Assembly (NCBI GenBank): GCA_021234155.1
Contig: JAJEKV010000057.1
Location: forward strand, 5,797,821 to 5,861,820
Source: Isoetes taiwanensis
Lineage: Eukaryota; Streptophyta; Lycopodiopsida; Isoetales; Isoetaceae
Direction: 5' to 3'
Length of the DNA stretch: 64,000 nucleotides
Shown: piece after piece, positions 37,222 to 48,600 of the stretch
How the letters are laid out: every line of letters begins with the position of its first letter
How positions within the stretch are numbered: the first letter of the stretch is position 1
The notes under the pieces: generated by a model
Told to the model about the DNA's origin: nothing
The model's database searches: none
Seen by the model: only the letters and a program-made list of their open reading frames with translations
Program-made: the position numbers and the translations under genes

Positions 37222-39630
37222 TTCACCCCCTCTTAGAAAATGATGCTTTGTCCTCAAAGATTGGGGTTAGTTAAACAAATGACGGTTAACCAAAACAATA
37301 GAAGGAAGTATTCTTAAACCTTCTTATGATAAGTATGTTAAATGCACCTTGGTGCTTAAACTCTTCTATGCAGATCCATACATGGGCAAGTCACGTACTG
37401 CGTACTGGCCTGCACATGTGAATACATCAGCATGTACAAGTCCAACGTAGAGTTGGCCCCTGCCCATTTGGGAAGTAGGTGGTACAGCCACATCATAAGA
37501 ACTACAAAGGTTACATTTCAGCTAAGTTAGAGCAGATCTCTAGCATTGTGGGATGAGGATATATGTTTGTTATGTACATAGCATGGACACATCATAATAA
37601 ACATGCCTTTGGAGAGGTAATCTAGGTGGTGACACTAGGAGAGAAAGACGAGCGTATCCTAAAGTTGCTGATGGAGGGTCTGGAGATACGTTCGAAATGT
37701 GCAAAGGATGATCAATCCGTTGCATGCTAGGGTATGATGTGGTAGTTTGCACTTGAAGTAAATGTCAACGGCCAATAGAATAAAGCTTAAGGTGCAATAG
37801 TACAATTCCAGGATAGGTATCAAATAGGAGTTACATGCTAGAAGCTAAAATGTGTCTTGAATAGACACCTAAAACTAGCTTTCCCACATGATCCATACCT
37901 GGATCAGGCAGAGGTGACGCCATGGGTTTCATGGAGGTCTCGAACATGGATACAAGTCCGTGTTGTCTCAACATAGATAATTGTAGAAAGGCTCACAAAG
38001 TACAAGGCAAGCACCTTGTAATTCACGATTTATACGAAGGCTCACCCGCTCTTAGGCCATGACTATGGCTTAAATGCGGATGCCAAATCATTTGGAATGC
38101 CAGAACAGCAGCATGACATCATGACAGAGAAATGTAATGAGTAACATTTCCAGGATGTAGGACAATGTTGGATTATAACCCCCAATGATAGGTAGGTTTA
38201 CAATATAAGGGCCATATAATAGTGGCTTAGAAGGCACAAGACGGTTATCGGATAATAAAAGGAGTAATTGGATTGGTGACTCTCTTGAATATAGATCACA
38301 ACTAAAGGATGATTTGTATACGATGTGGCTGATGCATGATATTTAGCAATCTGGATAGATAGGTTATTACCTAACATGAAGGGTGGTCATTGCTAATATA
38401 CAAAGGTAGATTTGCGGCTTGAAAGGCAGCAAGAGCTGAAAAACTCCTTAAAGATTTGGTGCATGGCTTAGGGAAGAAGACTTCCATGTCCTAAGACAAG
38501 ATGGTGAATTGAATTCACCAAGGACATTTTTAATAAATAGATAGATAGGTAGATAGCATTTATATGTCATGCCACATTGGCGTCCGTCCCCCGAGGACAT
38601 ATGATGGACCCCCCGCAGACTTGAACACAATATCTCCGAATAGAGGAGGCCTACCTTGGGGGTCTTTGGGTGGTAATTGTCCTTTGGGACATTCACATAA
38701 CCCCTTGGAATAATGTAAGTTCATTTGTGGAACTTAACGCCATTTGGGGATTAAAGGAATGGTTGGAAATACTTTTCCCCAACCATATTTGGATACCCTA
38801 GAAGGAGGTGAGTAATCAACAAGGGTTGGGTGGCATTGGATTGTACGGGAGAACAACTCTAAAAAAAAAAAAGGTAGATTGTTGTCACTTTGACAGGCGT
38901 GTGGTGCAGATAACTACTCATAGCCATATAGGCGGTGAAGTTTGGCACAAAATGATACCAAGGTTTGTACCCAACAAAAGGACTCATTACGTATTTCAGA
39001 GTATGTGCCATGATCTAGGGGAAGTGATCTGTAAAAGGAACAAGACCAATGAGAAGGAATATTGAAGGGTGGTAGGATCAAAGGAATCCAAACCGATGGT
39101 CTAGAGGGGTGCTGCATGGCAGTCCCTAGTCGGTTGGACGACAAAGAGATCCTTTCTCTGGGAACTGAGACGAGTCAAGGTTTAGGCACTAGAGTGAGGC
39201 AACGTTAATTAGAATTATGTTTATAAAACATTACTTATATAACGTCGAATAAGGTCTAATATAAAGCATATGAATGTAATATGGATTGAATCATGGCAAG
39301 GGCCGAAGAAACTGTGTTAACAAGGCATCTGCCAAAGGACAATAATAATTAAAGTTATGGATCGAGGAACGCTGATAACTGGATATTATTATCGTCGCCT
39401 AAAGAATATCCAAGGATATAACACATGCTGCTAATCTAGAGAGTTGCCCTGTCGTTAATTAAATTCCGGAATTAGTCCCACCAAGTGAGTTGATGTTATC
39501 ATAACAAGTTGGCCGGACTTGCTAGATTACGTCGTGTCATTTGGTCGGTTTATTCCTAGGGGATACTAGCTTTATATATGGTTAACAGTTATCCGCTTGA
39601 CTATGGCAGAGAAAGGTCGACTCCCGTGGC
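37222..39630. other. Internal DNA of the LTR element (continued)
   Basis: No recognisable coding domain; ORFs are 60-85 codons. A short GATAGATAG run lies at about 38,538-38,553 and an A-run at 38,861-38,872. I see nothing else in it. Confidence 0.4.
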
Positions 39631-39632
39631 CA

Positions 39633-39762
39633 TGGCAAGAGTGCTTACTCCGGCGGCTATGGCGAGAGAGTTTGCCCCGGCGGCTATGGCGAGAGAGCTT
39701 GCTCCGGCGGCTATGGCGAGAGAGCTTGCTCCGGCGGCTATGGCGAGAGAGCTTGCTCCCGG
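39633..39762 (+). repeat. 27-bp minisatellite, ~5 copies
   Basis: GGCGGCTATGGCGAGAGAG recurs every 27 bases (at about 39,652, 39,679, 39,706 and 39,733), with a diverged first copy. Since 27 is a multiple of 3, a 117-codon plus-strand frame (39,578-39,931) reads it as repeats of AMARELAPA. This is antisense to the host LTR element, and there is no sign that it is a gene. Confidence 0.88.
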
Positions 39763-39861
39763 AGAGTTGCTGCCTCCACTTCGTGGGTTTACCAAAGGCA
39801 CGGCTCTAATTTTAAAATATAAATGCATTATAAATATTAGAAAAAGGGTTATATCCCTTCA

Positions 39862-39965
39862 AGAAAGAAGTTGGCTTATTGGTGAAGGTGTTGGTTTGGG
39901 TGCAGAAGGTCAGGGGTTCAAGACCCCGTAGTACCCTTTTATATAAAAGTTGCTATGCAGAGAAA
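39862..39965 (+). mobile_element. SINE-like segment with tRNA-type Pol III promoter (1)
   Basis: An A-box-like TTGGCTTATTGGTGAAGG at 39,871 and a B-box-like GGTCAGGGGTTCAAGACCCC at 39,908 have tRNA-like spacing (about 40 bases), followed by an AT-rich tail. It does not look like an intact tRNA gene because the flanks do not form an acceptor stem that I can see. Confidence 0.45.
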
Positions 39966-40017
39966 TAGAGTACTATATGTGTATAAGAAATATGTGAAAC
40001 ATATATGTTACATTCAA

Positions 40018-40140
40018 GAGAGAGTTTGGTGTGGTGGTAGGCACCTAGGTTTGGAGTTCAGAGGTCATGGGTTCAAATCTGGGTTGAGGCGCCATAAAAT
40101 ATGTATATTAAGAAAATAATTAAAATTTTATACGGCGGAA
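40018..40140 (+). mobile_element. SINE-like segment with tRNA-type Pol III promoter (2)
   Basis: A-box-like TTGGTGTGGTGGTAGGC at 40,026 and B-box-like GGTCATGGGTTCAAATCT at 40,063, followed by an A/T-rich tail (ATAAAATATGTATATTAAG). Same orientation as, and about 150 bases from, the first module. tRNA-derived SINEs have this structure; a decayed tRNA pseudogene is the alternative. Confidence 0.5.
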
Positions 40141-40454
40141 ATACGCGTTTTATACGGTCGGGCGCCGACAGCATTATACGCGTTTCTACCGCGTCTGTGA
40201 GTCGATCAAAAGCAAGCGGCGCCCAAGTTGACTTTCGGGGCCCCTCCTTGACCATTTTTCGCCAGCTAACGACTGTCCTAGGGTATTTGGGGTACGCCCG
40301 ATCCAATGGAGCCATTTCCGCCTTCATCCCAGCTACCTACAAAAGGTTATAGCCCCTCCAAACTTGGGTCCTCCAAATCGCCCTAACTTCTTTAAACCTA
40401 ACCGACGAAGCTACGAGTTAGAGTTTGGCTGCTGCTATGATTCCGGTCAACCGT
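40141..40454. other. Leader-side region next to the primer-binding site
   Basis: On the minus strand this follows the 5' LTR. ATACGCGTTT occurs at 40,141 and 40,177 flanking a GGTCGGGCGCCGAC palindrome-like word. An 84-codon minus-strand frame (40,073-40,327) has no recognisable domain. Confidence 0.35.
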
Positions 40455-40474
40455 AATCATGGCTCGATACATCA
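40455..40474 (-). promoter_or_regulatory. Putative tRNA primer-binding site of the LTR element
   Basis: Read on the minus strand directly after the 5' LTR is TGATGTATCGAGCCATGATT. It resembles the initiator-Met-tRNA site common in plant LTR elements (TGGTATCAGAGCCATG-type) with small differences. It fixes the element's orientation as minus. Confidence 0.5.
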
Positions 40475-42175
40475 GGACGCCCCCAAATATATACGACACC
40501 CAACCGTATACATACAGGGACTTTCCCCCCATGGCAACCAACTTACCATGAGCGGGGCCCTCCATCTATTTCGGCCATCTATGAAATGATGCCCGAAAGA
40601 AGGACACGAAAAGTCATTCGCCCACGCCTTCAATGGGACTCCTACGTCGCGGAAGCATGAATACAAGGGTTAGCACACAAAGATAAATCATATATAAATA
40701 ACCACCACGAAGGGTGGTACATCCATCAAATACCAACGGCATAGAATATGCATCTAAACCTAAGAAAACACCCAAACCCCCAGTTCTACCCCTCTCGACT
40801 CGGTGAGGATCGGGACCGGTGGGCCTCAAGAGATCAGCGAGGCCAGGAGTCTTGGCATGGCGTTGGGCGGCATAGAACATCGGCTAGGGTTGACCACTCC
40901 ATCCGCCCCTCCTGTGCACACTTTGCGGATGGGTCAATTCACGCTGTGGCCGCTATAGCCTTCCCGGAGATGCGGTTCAAGGTATCACCCTTTGAGCCTA
41001 CTCCAGGTTCATGGCCCCCGATCCGATGGGGCGTGTCTGGGAAGCGTCCCCTTCCGAATCACGGTGGTTCCATGGGTGAGCTAGAGAATACGTGCGCATC
41101 AGCGACCCAGCATCCGTGCAGACTTACTCACCCTAAATCTACTCAAAGTGCAAGGTGCCCCATACCGGGTCACACCACTACACCCAGGGAGTGTCAGACC
41201 CATACCCGGCCCTCTACGTGACCGGCTATCAGGCCTAGCCCACTGTAGGAGTCTCAGGAGCCTTTTATGTTCGTGCAAGACCCCACCCCCACTTCACCAC
41301 TGTGTTCCTTGTCTGGTGCTAAGCCGGTCCATAGCGTCTATGACCGGTGGGCTCTTGTGCACGAGCCGCAATATTGGGAATTACGTGGTTTTATCTAGGA
41401 ACATACTAACGCATATATGAGTTGAGGTCTCTACCCCAGCCCTTATTTCCCCCATTTCCAGAGTGATACCATACAAAGAACTATTAATCCATCCTTTTTA
41501 GGAACCAAACCAGAATCAGAATATAAAGAGAACTTACCTTTACAATCAAGGGTTAGTTCCTACCATTAAAACATAGAGAGAAACGCATGTAACATCACAA
41601 CAAGTGCCCAACAGGCGCTACCTAGAATTCACAACTAAACTACTACCAACCGGTGTTTCTACCGGACCCAAGTATCGTGGGGTGCTTCCATAGTGTTTGT
41701 CTTTAAGGGTGGCGAAGAATACTAGGGGTTGTTTAGTGATTTTGGTGAGGTCAACAATAGTCCTTGGCCACCAAATCCTTGGGCCAAGAATCCTTAGGCC
41801 AAATACCTCCTTCCTTGGCCAAAGAATAGCCCCTTGGGCTCGCCGCTCCTTGGGTGCCCAGTAGCTCCTCTCCTCCATCTCCAGCTGCTCCTAATTCGAA
41901 TTGGGGCACAAAAGCCCTAATTTGGGTGTCCAAAATGGAAACCATGCCTTGCCCAATCGATTTGGGCCAAGTGGCACCCCCTTGTTGGTGCTAACTAACT
42001 AATTTAGCTTAATTAGGGTAATTAGGCTATATACTTTATAATTATCCACAATGGATTTATTAACATGGCTAAATAAAACCATTGTGGTCGACGCCCACTT
42101 AGCCAATTACCCCCTTATGTCCTAGTGACGTGTCCCAGTGCATACGTATACCGTATGAATGCCTGGAACGTCACA
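40475..42175 (-). repeat. 5' LTR of the retrotransposon
   Basis: Partner of the left LTR, about 1.70 kb. Its right end CGTCACA is intact and abuts GAGGG. Its left end reads GGACGCCCCCAAATATATAC where the partner reads GTGACGCTCCCTGAATATATAC, so the terminal bases have changed and the start is placed to about 3 bases. Confidence 0.85.
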
Positions 42176-42180
42176 GAGGG

Positions 42181-43595
42181 GTATTTGCCTAATATGTAGA
42201 CCTGCTTATTCAAATGATATTGCTATTTTATAATCACTTCTTATTGCTCTAGCTTGAGCCACTTGCAAATTTGTCTTGCAATCTCTATTTCTTTATAATA
42301 TAGCTTTTGATTTTATTCATATATAATGTGCAATCCTTACCATTTATATAAATCCGGGTTGTCTTCCTTAGTGTACCATGCTTTTGAATTTAAACATATA
42401 TAATGTGCAATCCTTACCATTTATATAAATCCGGTTTGGTCTTCCTTGGTGTATCATGTAGGATGTGTTCCTATTAGTCATCATTTCAGGTGAAAATATG
42501 TTTACCCTTGTTTTGGTGATTCAGCTGCAGAGATTGCAAACTTGTCATGCAATCTCTATTTTTTATTATATAGCTTTTGATTTTATATAATGTGCAATCC
42601 TTACCATTTATATAAATCTGGTTTATCTTCCTTGGTGTACCACATAGGATGTGTTTCTATTAGTCATCGTCTCGGGTGAAAATACAATTACCTTTGTTTT
42701 GGTGATTTCGCCACAGAGATATCCCTTTTGGCAGAATCACAAGAAAAAAAATTCCGTCTGGCGGAATCACCTACCCAAACTGCGCAGTAAGTGGGTTACT
42801 GTGCATTTTGAAGGCAGGTTTTTGTGATCTTGAAATTGATCGAATCCAGAGGCACTTAAGAAGGTTTTTTTATTTGCAGGGATCAGCAAGCCTAATGCCT
42901 CTCATTCCGACCAGCATGGAAGTTGCTCGAACCGATTTGGAGCTGGATCGGCCGAGCTTTCCATGCTCAAAAATCTGATCAAAAAAGTGTTAAGGGCAGG
43001 CGCAGTCATCGTGGTTGCGCAGTTACTGCGCTATTTTTGTGATACCCCCAGAAGGAATACCCTGCGAAGGAATCACCAAGACAAGGGTAAACATATTTAT
43101 CACCCATCTCAATACTAAATGGACATCCCCCATTGTCTCAATACTACATGACATCCCCATTTTTTGACATGATATCCGGACAAAAATGCATTATTACTAG
43201 GAAAAGTATTAACGAAAAATTGATGCAAATTCAATAAGCCTCCTAGATTTATTGATGGTTCATGTTAGGACTTATTGATGATTCATGTCACATTGAGAGG
43301 GGTTAAAATATAAGCATATTTCTCTTTGACCAGTATGTACTTTGGGTGTACTTGTCTCCAGCTTCTCCTTTGAACATATTTATGTGCATAAAGTCCATAA
43401 AAAGATCGTAAATGATGTTAAAGCAGTATGTAGTATTTAATTGTAAGTTGGGCATGCATTGGGCATACTCTAAAGGTAAAATGGTCTAATCCTCTTTTCT
43501 CACTATCTTACATGTGTTTTCTTGGATATTGCAAGGCTCGGGCACCCTCATCCACATGGTTCAACCCACCTGTATAGGCTTGAGTGTACTTCACA
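42181..43595. other. Unassigned, with a three-copy diverged tandem repeat
   Basis: TATAATGTGCAATCCTTACC followed by ATTTATATAAATC occurs at about 42,324, 42,399 and 42,585. Two of the copies also share GGATGTGTT(C/T)CTATTAGTCATC and TTGTTTTGGTGATT. Between 42,725 and 43,080 GGCGGAATCACC and GCGCAGTTACTGCGC words recur. No gene recognised. Confidence 0.5.
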
Positions 43596-44690
43596 ATTTT
43601 TTTTTTTTAAGGACGTTAGACTTTATTAATAACAATCCATTATAATACAGGATACAATGCAGAGACAGGAATAAAAAACCCAATGGATAATTAGATTCAA
43701 CTGAGCAGGGCCACCCGTCTAAGCATGACAATATAATGCAATTCACACTATTTTCCTCCCCTACAAAGAGAAGAATAATACATAATCATATTTTTAGAAA
43801 AGTTACTTTCGAACTTCCACGTCCATAGAATCATTACCAACAACTTGATCTAGTACCTCAATGTCAACTGAATTAGGGACATCCACTATAACAATCGTAG
43901 CAGATATTGGAGCTACAGAGTGAACTAACGCAGATTGAGAAGCCAAGCTATTTTTGCGACGTGCAAGCTTCTTCAGGCGTGAAAGTGCTTGTGAGCAATG
44001 CCCTGAAGATGAGAGTGTTGATCCTCATTAAGAGGGTCTACCGATATAGACTGAGACGGAGATGCACTAGAAGAAGGCGATGGTGCAGAAATAGCTTGAC
44101 AAGAAGGCACGATGGCTGGTAATACTGATGGATTAACTAGTGCAAAGGCAGATGAGCAAGAAGATGATACAACACGACATTCAAGTGGAGTGGATGTTAT
44201 GTGACATAGGATAGGAGTAGTTGGGGAGGTAGAGACAAAAGTATGCCTAGACTTGTAAGTAGCGAGAGCCTCAACATTGGGAAACATCTTGGCAAGCTCA
44301 GGTCCATTAAGCAAACGTAGTTTGTACTTGAAAAAAAGTGGGCCACTTTTGACCACTACTAACTGCGGAATAGAAACACAAGTAGGAAGAGATAAACAAA
44401 TTCGAGGACTATTAACTATAGAATGGGCAAGATGCATACCCAATCTATTGGCAATAGCAATCATAAAATCAGGCACTTGCAATTCTAGTGAAAAATCCTC
44501 TAAGGCAAGCCAGCAAGGCATGCGCAATGCACTAGACATACTTGGCAAGAATCTAGGAGAATAAACCTGATATAGAAGATAATGTCCCCAAAGAGGATCA
44601 ACACCACGTTCCACAAGCATGTCAACTGCAAGTGAAGAGTCAAACATGACCAAGAAGAAATTATTATCTTTGTCCAAAACTTTTAGAGAC
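43594..44690 (-). mobile_element. Poly(A)-tailed retroposed segment (LINE-like or retrogene), minus strand
   Basis: At 43,598-43,609 a T-run on the plus strand is a 12-13 base poly(A) tail on the minus strand, preceded by AATAAAGTCTAACGTCC, i.e. a polyadenylation signal close to the tail. The ORF described next lies upstream in the same orientation. No target-site duplication was found, so the 5' limit is set at the ORF start. Confidence 0.55.
43973..44677 (-). CDS. 234-aa ORF resembling a DUF4283 (retroelement gag-like) domain
   Basis: An uninterrupted minus-strand frame. Residues ~6-125 follow the DUF4283 pattern: FFLVMFDSSLAVDMLVERG (a 'variable gag-like' FLV.F start), YQVYSPRF (the W/Y-x-P-F turn), PCWLALEDFSLEL (the 'W.RL..LPL' region), then PDFMIAIANRLGMHL (the '..IAs.LG..L' helix) and a hydrophobic strand ICLSLP. 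The C-terminal third is Ser/Pro-rich (APSPSSSASPSQS). DUF4283 proteins in plants are mostly LINE ORF1 products or genes derived from them. The usual zinc knuckle is not visible. The start could be further upstream, since no stop-to-Met rule fixes it. The match is by pattern only. Confidence 0.5.
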   Translation of the reverse strand: MDKDNNFFLVMFDSSLAVDMLVERGVDPLWGHYLLYQVYSPRFLPSMSSALRMPCWLALEDFSLELQVPDFMIAIANRLGMHLAHSIVNSPRICLSLPTCVSIPQLVVVKSGPLFFKYKLRLLNGPELAKMFPNVEALATYKSRHTFVSTSPTTPILCHITSTPLECRVVSSSCSSAFALVNPSVLPAIVPSCQAISAPSPSSSASPSQSISVDPLNEDQHSHLQGIAHKHFHA

Positions 44691-45204
44691 GCATAATGAG
44701 GGAGACCCAGTCTCTGAAGGTGATGTTTTAGCTAGAATCCGACTCTCCTGAGATCCAGAAACTGTCCAGTGAAATGGAAAACAACTGCATGAGATACAAG
44801 ATTCTGTAACACACTGCAAATGAGCATTATGATCAATTTCAACAACTGGTATGCTTGGTCCATTATTTTAGCATCACAAATATTTCATTGTGGAATTACA
44901 CTCATTAGTTGGGAAATGACACAAGACCATATCAAATCCTCAATTTCTAGACTACTTGTTCCTGTAATATTTGTAACATGATCTTCGTGATTTATCTGTT
45001 GAAGCCTCATCAAACAGTCAACAGATAATATATTAGTGTCTAGCTATACAAGATTTGCTGAAATATAATGATTCATAGTATCACTAAGGGATTTGAACTC
45101 CTAACCTCTTAGTGCATCATATTTCATCTCGAATGTTTCCACATTATCTGGTATGTTTACATCTTATTCTCTTGAGCCGACTTCGTATCTATGCAGTTGT
45201 TGAT
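44691..45204. other. Unassigned; isolated B-box-like word
   Basis: On the minus strand near 45,080-45,112 GGTTAGGAGTTCAAATCCC resembles a Pol III B box, but no A box is seen at the right distance. No gene recognised. Confidence 0.35.
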
Positions 45205-45495
45205 CTATAAGCATCCAAAATGCCTTTCGAGCAACACTTCTGTCTTGTCTACACTCTATCACTAGGGTTTTGCCTCCATGCCCCAAATTGTTGTGCAGAG
45301 GACATTTTTGAGTCCCCATTTTGCATTCTAAGCATCCAAAATGCCCTTCGAGCAACATTTCTGCCTTGCTTACACTCTCTCACTAGGGTTTTGCCTCCAT
45401 ATCCCAAATTGTTGTGTGAAAGACGTTTCGGAGTCCCTGTTTTAGATTCTAAGCATCCAAAATGGCCTTCGAGCAACACCTCTGATTTGCCCTAA
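45205..45495. repeat. 121-bp tandem repeat, ~2.4 copies
   Basis: AAGCATCCAAAATG begins at 45,209, 45,330 and 45,451, exactly 121 bases apart. Each copy runs through TTCGAGCAAC, CACTAGGGTTTTGCCTCCAT, CCAAATTGTTGTG and GAGTCCC. The overlapping ORFs on both strands are by-products of the repeat. Confidence 0.88.
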
Positions 45496-46000
45496 TTTTT
45501 TACTTGACCTCCTCCTGCAATCCCCGCACATTCATGACAACTCCTGTGGCCCCCTATCCTGGTCCCAATTTGGATGGAGATGCCCATCAAACCTCGACTA
45601 GCCTTGGCCCAGGCTCAGACCTAGTCACCCTCACAGTCTGACGCCACCATGTGTGAGAACCTTTGGGGAGAACACACAGATGGCCCACCATGTAAACGGC
45701 CCAGACCAGATATTAAAGCAAGGGAGAAGCCTCTTCCATTTGAAGGGAGGCTCGTGCTAAGGTACAATTGCTGCAATAGTGTATACACGAGTTGGCAAGG
45801 CAGAAACAATCTAGCAACTGAGCTCCCAGCTTCAGAAGGCAGAGGCCACTCCACTTACTTCGGCAGTCGCACATGCTCAAACATCCAAGCGACGTCAGCC
45901 CAGACAGGCATCAGGTTGGCCTACATCGCCATGCTCAACGTCGACCGCAACTCACACTTCACAGGCATCAGATAGCGCTTGCTGACATGGTCAACATTGA
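45496..46000. repeat. Second copy of the dispersed repeat at 21.8-22.6 kb
   Basis: Shares blocks in the same order with 22,170-22,480, including GGGAGGCTCGTGCTAAGG near 45,745. A CAGACAGGCATCAG / CACAGGCATCAG duplication lies at 45,900-45,972. No conserved ORF between the two copies. Confidence 0.4.
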
Positions 46001-48600
46001 CCCAGGATCTGAGAGCTCTAGGAACTCAGATGGAGCAGCCATAATGTGGTAGTCTGTGGCTACCAGTTCTTCGAAAGCAGCGAACAAGTTAAGTTCTATA
46101 TCACAAAAAAATGGTTCGTTGTGCCAAACGTACACTTGCATGGCTTTTTTCTAATGGTTTTCATATGATTTAGGGCATGTATTCATTTGTTAGTATAGAG
46201 TATATAATTTATAGCACGTGCACAACCATATTACTTATTTACCATGATTTCACCCATGTATGTAGTTTTTTCTTTGTATTTTTTTGTGTATTTTCCATGT
46301 GTTTAACATGTAGCCATCGAGAAACCACTCTCTAGGCTTCTCTTACTCTTGCTCAATGATGGCCACTGCATAGGCTATGCCATTTTGTCCTGTTCTTCAT
46401 CACTTGGATTATTTGACAGACCTAAAGTATATTTTCCAGTGGCATCAAATTGATACAAGCAACCAAAACAGGTAAGCAATATGGGCTTAGACTGTGCTTC
46501 AATATATCAATAGACTACACATTTGCTAATTGAAAATTGGTGTTGTATTCTGTGAACGATACCTTTTGTGGCATGGCCATTAATGCTCTTTAGAAGACTG
46601 CTAAGATTCAGGCAGTCGTAATGCGAGGTAATGGTAATGCTAGGGCATCATCAATTTGGAAACTATACTGCATGTTTTTGTTACGGCAGTGTGGAATCAG
46701 CTTGTAAAGGCAAATGAAGGCTCTTTGAGTTTGCTTTAAACCCAGAGAAGCTAGCTTTGCAAGATTGTTAATTGATCTAGTAGGCTCTTCTGTTTATGCA
46801 ATTGTTTTTATCTCCCCAATAATTGACACAAGATGGTTTAAGAAACACCAGCTGAGACCTAGCATACAAGCCGCGTCTCTTTAATAAAGTTCCTGCCTAG
46901 AAAGGCCAGATACTTGATACAATTGAATACTAGATCCGTTCCACGACAATGTGGTAGTTGGGGCCGTATGTTGGGGCCTCTGGGCATCTCTCATTTTGCT
47001 TATGGTCATTTATGATTGCGAGCACCTACGATTTTGAAATATGAAATACGAATTCGCCTAAGGTTTTGATGGAATATAGAACCTCTATACAGCTTCGCCT
47101 AAGGTTTTAGAATATGAAGTATGAGGGCTCGAACCTACCAAAATAACTCAATATCCTAATAAGACTATGCCTAATATAACCAGTGAGTTAATATGATTAC
47201 TTTTTATCTTAAATCTATATATTTTTTATAACAACCCATTCAATTGCATGGTCTATGGTTTTAGAAATTGTCATTTTTACATTCATATCAAGTCATTTTG
47301 GAACCCCCTGTTATTGTGCTACATATTTGAAACTGACAGCTAACTAAAACTTGCTAAAAAATGAGTTACGCACAATGATGACCAAGATCACCTGAAATCA
47401 ACTTCCAACAATCCGAGCCTGCTGATGGGCGCCTTGAGTGAATATCAACAAAAACAATAGGGGGTCTGGGACGCTTAATTCAATGGTTCAGTTTCCTGAT
47501 ACGTGGGGTGTTATGTTCAATGGTCTAAATGTAATATTAATAATATAATACAAGAATTTGTCGCGGCAGCCGTTGCTGTCGCTAGCTTTTGTTTTTTAGT
47601 GAATGTTTATGTAGGCATTTGCAATGTCAAAGAAGCTTATGCACCTAGGAGATTGGAAATGAAATAGATAGTAACTATTTTATTCATAAAGACTTACTTT
47701 TCCGTGGGATTTGAATAGAATTATAATAGCAAGGCAAAATCAATCTTGTTAATTTTTGGAATTTTTTGTTTTGCGATTTCCTAAGTATTGACATTTTGGT
47801 CGCCGGAAAATTTTTTTGATTTTCCAAAAATGGCTAAACTTTTTTATGATTTCGATGGGTAGGTGGGATTGGAAATAAGGCATCGAAAACGATGGCCGGA
47901 TAGGAGGTTTTTCCATACTAAGTTCCTCTGCATGGATGCCACATGCTAAGGCATTCTTCATTCTTCATCTGAATCGGATTTTGCAAAAATTATTGGAAGG
48001 AATTTGTGTCCGTGAGGGTTTTTTCTTTCATTTGAATTGCTTTGAGATTGCGAAGGATGGATTATCTTCTTGCAGAAGGTATCGGATTTGAGGCATCTGA
48101 AGCTTAAGGACGGTGGCTATGGCAGCCCACCCCAACCCTTGCTCTTTTATTTGCTCCTATTCTGACCATTTGTGATTTACAGACGGATGGATGCAGCATC
48201 TGCCGAAAGCTTCGCCATAGCCAGAAACCGTCGCCATAGCCACAAAATGGGCAATCTGGAGAATGGGCAATCTGGAAAATGGCAATCTGAAAAATGGGCA
48301 GGTCGATGCAGACAAAATATAAAAGGGAATGTCTGGATCCGCAAGATTAGCCTATTTTGGGTTATGCCAGAATGTGCAATGATACCATAATTGCCTGGAG
48401 AATTGACTGGTTAATACACACTTATTACATGGACCAAAATAGAAGTAGCACGGCGTACAATCATACGGCCCCAGCCAGAAGATGAATAGTTGATAGCTCA
48501 TTCATGTGAAGGACATTTGAGGAGCATGGCAGCTAAGCTATTGAGCTAATCATCCCTTGCATCCTCTCTTAAGGTATGCTTCTAACATCCTCTAAAGTTA
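46001..48600. other. Unassigned intergenic DNA
   Basis: AT-rich, ORFs under 75 codons. Near 47,055-47,105 the phrase TTCGCCTAAGGTTTT occurs twice about 40 bases apart. GAATGGGCAATCTGG and AAATGGGCA words repeat at 48,246-48,300. No exon chain I can support. Confidence 0.4.

Larger units (their letters stand above)
31957..42175 (-). mobile_element. LTR retrotransposon, minus strand, with GAGGG target-site duplication
   Basis: Two ~1.7-kb direct repeats (31,957-33,677 and about 40,475-42,175) flank 6.8 kb. GAGGG precedes the left repeat (31,952-31,956) and follows the right one (42,176-42,180). The left repeat begins TGTGACG and ends CGTCACA, and the right one ends CGTCACA. The purine-rich tract lies beside the left LTR and the primer-binding-like site beside the right LTR, so the element reads right to left. 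The tract context (GAGGACAGCATC before AAGGTGGGGAGAA) is of the type seen before the 3' LTR in plant Ty3/Gypsy elements. I find no readable gag, protease, reverse transcriptase or integrase inside, so it is decayed or a non-autonomous derivative. Confidence 0.88.

Noticed and set aside
45075-45115. tRNA gene or SINE on the minus strand
   Set aside because: Only a B-box-like word is present; no A box or acceptor stem at the expected distance.
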